From: JBGSIZ01 sp041742255
Lineage (GTDB): Bacteria > Pseudomonadota > Alphaproteobacteria > Rhodobacterales > Rhodobacteraceae
Assembly (NCBI GenBank): GCA_041742255.1
Contig: JBGSIZ010000018.1
Span: 1-16,878, forward strand
DNA: 16,878 bases
Reading direction: 5' to 3'
Of this stretch, positions 14,468 to 16,878 are shown piece after piece. Under the pieces are notes generated by a model, which was given only the letters and a program-made list of their open reading frames with translations, ran no database searches and had not been told where the DNA came from. Within the stretch, counting starts at the first letter, position 1; every line of letters starts with the position of its first letter. A program made the position numbers and the translations under genes.

Positions 14468-15166
14468 TTAATTCCCAGTCGCGCTGGCGATGTCGACGGA
14501 CACGCCCGGCCCCATGGTGGAGCTGATCGCGACCTTCTTCATGTAGGTGCCTTTGGCCCCCGACGGACGCGCCTTTTGGACCGCATCCACGAACGCCAGC
14601 AGGTTTTCCGCCAGTTTCGCCGTGTCGAACGACGCCTTGCCGATGCCGGCATGCACAACACCGGCCTTTTCGGCCTTGAACTGCACCTGACCACCTTTGG
14701 CGGCGGTCACGGCTTCGGTCACGTCCATCGTCACGGTGCCGATTTTCGGGTTCGGCATCAGGTTGCGCGGGCCCAGAACCTTGCCCAGACGGCCGACGAT
14801 CGGCATCATGTCGGGGGTGGCGATGCAGCGGTCAAAGTCGATCTTGCCGGACTGCACGATTTCCATCAGGTCTTCGGCACCGACGATGTCGGCCCCGGCC
14901 TTTTTCGCTTCTTCGGCCTTTTCGCCACGGGCGAACACGGCCACGCGCACGGTTTTACCGGTGCCGTTGGGCAGGTTCACCGTGCCGCGCACCATTTGGT
15001 CCGCGTGGCGGGGGTCAACGCCAAGGTTGAGCGAGATTTCGATCGTCTCGTCGAACTTGGAGGTTGCGTTTGCTTTGACCAAGGCCAGTGCGTCCGCAAC
15101 GGACAGGTTTTCTTTGCCCACAAACGCGGTGCGGGCGGCGGTCAGACGCTTGCCAGATTTTGCCAT
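14468..15166 (-). CDS. rplA: 50S ribosomal protein L1
   Basis: L1 forms the mobile L1 stalk that helps release deacylated tRNA from the E site; in many bacteria it also represses translation of the rplK-rplA mRNA. The 232-residue product is of standard length and contains RGTVNLPNGTGK at 60-71, LGPRNLMPNPKIGTV at 131-145 and the C-terminal STMGPGVSVD. Its ATG lies one base after the rplK stop codon, with GAGG inside the end of rplK as the ribosome binding site. Strong translational coupling to rplK is therefore expected. It is followed at once by a 10-bp inverted repeat and then the long rplJ leader. Confidence 0.98.
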   Translation of the reverse strand: MAKSGKRLTAARTAFVGKENLSVADALALVKANATSKFDETIEISLNLGVDPRHADQMVRGTVNLPNGTGKTVRVAVFARGEKAEEAKKAGADIVGAEDLMEIVQSGKIDFDRCIATPDMMPIVGRLGKVLGPRNLMPNPKIGTVTMDVTEAVTAAKGGQVQFKAEKAGVVHAGIGKASFDTAKLAENLLAFVDAVQKARPSGAKGTYMKKVAISSTMGPGVSVDIASATGN

Positions 15167-15167
15167 C

Positions 15168-15593
15168 TTACTTAACCTCGATGCCCATGGACCGGGCAGA
15201 GCCCAGAATGATCTGCATTGCGCCTTCGATCGAGGTCGCGTTGAGGTCCTTCATCTTGGCCTCGGCGATTTCCTTGATCTGGGCAACGGTAACGTGGCCG
15301 GCGACGGATTTGCCGGGCGTCTTGGACCCGGAGGTCAGCTTGGCCGCTTTTTTGAGGAAGTAGGACGCGGGCGGCGTCTTGATCTCAAACGTGAACGACT
15401 TGTCCTGATAGTAGGTGATCACGGTCGGGCACGGCGCGCCGGCCTCGAAATCTGCGGTCTTGGCGTTGAACGCCTTGCAGAATTCCATGATGTTGATGCC
15501 GCGCTGACCCAAAGCGGGACCCACGGGCGGGCTGGGCTTTGCGGCACCAGCGGGGACTTGCAGCTTGAGCTGCCCCATTACTTTTTTGGCCAT
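15168..15593 (-). CDS. rplK: 50S ribosomal protein L11
   Basis: L11 binds the GTPase-associated centre of 23S rRNA and is needed for factor function and for the RelA-type stringent response. The 141-residue protein has the N-terminal domain with the proline-rich switch PSPPVGPALGQRG at 20-32, which borders the thiostrepton site, and a C-terminal rRNA-binding domain from about 73. In the latter, KTPGKSVAGHVT and MGIEVK are typical. A strong ribosome binding site (AAGGAGAGG) precedes the ATG. It lies 105 nt after nusG and one base before rplA. Confidence 0.98.
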   Translation of the reverse strand: MAKKVMGQLKLQVPAGAAKPSPPVGPALGQRGINIMEFCKAFNAKTADFEAGAPCPTVITYYQDKSFTFEIKTPPASYFLKKAAKLTSGSKTPGKSVAGHVTVAQIKEIAEAKMKDLNATSIEGAMQIILGSARSMGIEVK

Positions 15594-15638
15594 GTGGCCT
15601 CTCCTTGTTTCAGCGACGGCACAGGGCCGCCCTACAAT

Positions 15639-15650
15639 GCCCCGAAGGGC
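15639..15650 (-). repeat. TTCG tetraloop hairpin in the rplK leader
   Basis: GCCC and GGGC enclose TTCG with a C-G closing pair, a very stable RNA tetraloop type. CGCCCT can alternatively pair with AGGGCG slightly downstream. It lies about 46 nt before rplK, in the place where L1 binds its mRNA in other bacteria; I could not identify the L1 motif itself. Confidence 0.4.
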
Positions 15651-15698
15651 GTTTTGCCGTGGTTCGAGTTGCCTCTCCCACGTCTGATTCCGCGGGCG

Positions 15699-16229
15699 TT
15701 ACTGTTTAACGACCTGCGTGAATTCCAGTTCGACCGGGGTCGCCCGGCCAAAAATTGAGACGGTGACCTTGAGACGCTGCGCGTCTTCGTCCACCTCTTC
15801 GACCATGCCGTCGAAGTCTTCGAACGGGCCGTCGGCCACCTTGACCTTTTCACCGATCTCAAAGTGGATCACGGTGCGCGGGCTGTCTTCGCCTTCCTGG
15901 ACGCGGCCAAGGATCGCGGTCACTTCGGCATCGCGCATCGGCATCGGACGCCCTTGCGGCCCCAGAAAGCCCGTCACCCGGTTGATCGAGTTGATCAGGT
16001 GATAGCCTTCGTCCGACAGTTCCATATGGACCAGAACGTAGCCCGGCATGAACCGCCGTTCAGTTGTCACCTTTTTGCCGCGCCGGATTTCGATCACGTC
16101 TTCGGTGGGCACCAACACTTCGTCAATCTGGTCTTCAAGGCCCTGTTCGGCGACCTTGGTCCTGATCTGCTCTGCAATCTTTTTTTCAAAGTTGGAGAGC
16201 ACACTGACCGAATACCAACGTTTAGCCAT
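15699..16229 (-). CDS. nusG: Transcription termination/antitermination factor NusG
   Basis: NusG binds RNA polymerase to modulate pausing, links it to Rho and couples it to the ribosome. The 176-residue product has an NGN domain (1 to about 110), starting MAKRWYSVSVLSNFEKKIAE and including RRFMPGYVLV at 58-67 and VTGFLG at 85-90. A KOW domain follows from about 126 (GEKVKVADGPFEDFDGMVEE). No insertion is present. GAAGAGAG precedes the ATG. It is 222 nt downstream of secE across a terminator-like hairpin, a larger gap than the tight secE-nusG pair of many bacteria, and is followed by rplK after 105 nt. Confidence 0.98.
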   Translation of the reverse strand: MAKRWYSVSVLSNFEKKIAEQIRTKVAEQGLEDQIDEVLVPTEDVIEIRRGKKVTTERRFMPGYVLVHMELSDEGYHLINSINRVTGFLGPQGRPMPMRDAEVTAILGRVQEGEDSPRTVIHFEIGEKVKVADGPFEDFDGMVEEVDEDAQRLKVTVSIFGRATPVELEFTQVVKQ

Positions 16230-16308
16230 GTTTCTCTCTTCACCCTGTCGTGCCGACCCGTGGGCCGGAAAATTCCAATTTCTTCAAGCGTTTGACACGC
16301 CCGTCCGG

Positions 16309-16347
16309 AAAACAAAAATCGACGTGCCACCCGAATCGCAGCACGCC
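16309..16347 (-). terminator. Terminator-like hairpin between secE and nusG
   Basis: On the minus strand GGCGTGC pairs with GCACGTC (7 bp, one wobble) around a 13-nt loop that contains CGA/TCG. Two bases later comes TTTTTGTTTT. It lies about 105 nt after the secE stop and 80 nt before the nusG start. It looks like a moderate intrinsic terminator or attenuator. The large loop lowers certainty. Confidence 0.5.
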
Positions 16348-16365
16348 CTGTTCCGAAGTCTGCGC

Positions 16366-16394
16366 CGAATACTCCCCACGCCCCGCGAATTCAA
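16366..16394 (-). promoter_or_regulatory. Weak promoter candidate upstream of nusG
   Basis: TTGAAT (16389-16394), a 17-bp spacer and TATTCG (16366-16371) give 4 of 6 and 3 of 6 consensus matches. It lies just before the terminator-like hairpin, so its transcript would start about 12 nt ahead of that structure. Chance occurrence is possible. Confidence 0.25.
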
Positions 16395-16451
16395 GGGCCA
16401 AGGGTCAATATTCGCGCGCCTCGGTCCGGGCCGCGCCGCCCTTATCGGGGG

Positions 16452-16688
16452 TCAGCCGCCGAAAGCCGACAGAACGGCCTGAAGCCCCTGACGGATCACC
16501 AGATCCACGAGCGAAAAGAACAGCGCGAGGATTGCGGTCATCACCAGCACCATGCCGGTGGTCACCAGAACCTCGCGACGCGACGGCCATGTCACCTTGG
16601 CGATTTCCGCCCGGGTCTGCCGCACGAATTGCACCGGCGTCGTGCGCTTGCGCTTTTCTACGGGCGGGGTAGTGACGCCTTGGGCCAT
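16452..16688 (-). CDS. secE: Preprotein translocase subunit SecE
   Basis: SecE clamps SecY in the inner-membrane SecYEG channel. The 78-residue product is the short, single-span form, unlike the three-span E. coli protein. It has a basic N-terminal stretch (EKRKR at 11-15), the conserved amphipathic-helix motif KVTWPSRREV at 31-40 and one membrane helix at about 41-63. AAGGA precedes the ATG at good spacing. It is the first complete gene of the window in transcription order, with its own promoter candidate 28 nt upstream. It is followed by nusG after 222 nt. Confidence 0.95.
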   Translation of the reverse strand: MAQGVTTPPVEKRKRTTPVQFVRQTRAEIAKVTWPSRREVLVTTGMVLVMTAILALFFSLVDLVIRQGLQAVLSAFGG

Positions 16689-16715
16689 GGGTCTGATCCT
16701 TTGCTGAACGTCCGC

Positions 16716-16744
16716 GACATACGCAGTTGTGCCGCCCAGTTCAA
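16716..16744 (-). promoter_or_regulatory. Promoter candidate for secE
   Basis: ACTTGAAC contains TTGAAC (16739-16744), followed by a 17-bp spacer and TATGTC (16716-16721). Matches are 4 of 6 and 3 of 6. It sits in the 74-nt gap between the upstream gene's stop and secE, and is the only reasonable candidate there. Alphaproteobacterial -10 boxes are often weak, so this level of match is acceptable. Confidence 0.4.
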
Positions 16745-16762
16745 GTCCAGTTCCGGTGACCG

Positions 16763-16878
16763 TTACCGAGCCGCCCGCAGCAGAACGACCCGGTCCATCG
16801 CACCGATCCGTGCGACCTGTGCCGCATAGGCCCCGTTAGAGGCGCCGAGCGTCGCATCGTCATAAAGTTTGAGCCGGG
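16763..16878 (-). CDS. C-terminal end of an unidentified protein, cut by the window edge
   Basis: The last 37 codons of a frame that enters from the right edge end in TAA at 16763-16765. The visible peptide contains LYDDATLGASNGAYAAQ and ends MDRVVLLRAAR. Codon use (GC-ending, no rare codons) and its placement upstream of the secE promoter support a real gene on the same strand. I do not recognise the family from this fragment and cannot assign a function. Confidence 0.6.
   Translation of the reverse strand, partial: RLKLYDDATLGASNGAYAAQVARIGAMDRVVLLRAAR

Noticed and set aside
16689..16762. Search for a tRNA gene upstream of secE, as in many bacteria
   Set aside because: The 74-nt gap shows no cloverleaf arms or T-loop sequence; it fits a short promoter region instead.
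1..16878. Mobile elements, CRISPR arrays, toxin-antitoxin pairs or phage genes
   Set aside because: No transposase-like protein, repeat-spacer pattern or small paired genes were seen; the genes are conserved housekeeping genes plus one two-gene cassette.

Overview
The window is a GC-rich stretch of conserved housekeeping chromosome. Every gene that can be supported lies on the minus strand, so transcription runs from the right end (16878) to the left end (1). The proteins look alphaproteobacterial, most likely Rhodobacteraceae (Roseobacter/Rhodobacter group). The signs are the lengths and sequences of RpoB (1379 aa) and RpoC (1415 aa), the GTG-started L10, the rpoBC block next to the str genes, and a rhamnosyltransferase-like protein of a type common in that family. 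The assignment comes from recognition, not from a search.

In transcription order: the 3' end of an unidentified gene (16763-16878); secE and nusG (translocase subunit and transcription factor); rplK, rplA, rplJ, rplL (ribosomal proteins L11, L1, L10, L7/L12); rpoB and rpoC (RNA polymerase beta and beta'); and a very strong intrinsic terminator at 4386-4424. Next is a two-gene accessory cassette, an EamA/DMT-family membrane transporter followed by a putative rhamnosyltransferase. The str operon then begins: rpsL (S12), rpsG (S7) and fusA (EF-G), which runs off the left edge.

The coding content is ordinary, so the interesting material is between the genes. (1) A near-consensus sigma70-type promoter (TTGACA, 17 bp, TATACG) has its -35 box over the stop codon of the glycosyltransferase gene. 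It would produce a leader of about 220 nt before rpsL. That leader contains a complete intrinsic terminator and, just ahead of it, a possible 10-codon reading frame. This is a candidate attenuator for the str operon. (2) The 352-nt rplA-rplJ gap holds at least nine short inverted repeats and is the expected place for an L10 autogenous leader. (3) The rplL-rpoB gap has three strong hairpins without U-tracts, in the position where E. coli has an attenuator and RNase III site. (4) A terminator-like hairpin lies between secE and nusG. (5) Three 11-bp tandem repeats precede the transporter gene.

No mobile element, CRISPR array, tRNA or rRNA gene was seen. The long open frames on the plus strand are register shadows of the real genes. 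They stay open because the sense genes almost never use the codons TTA, CTA and TCA.
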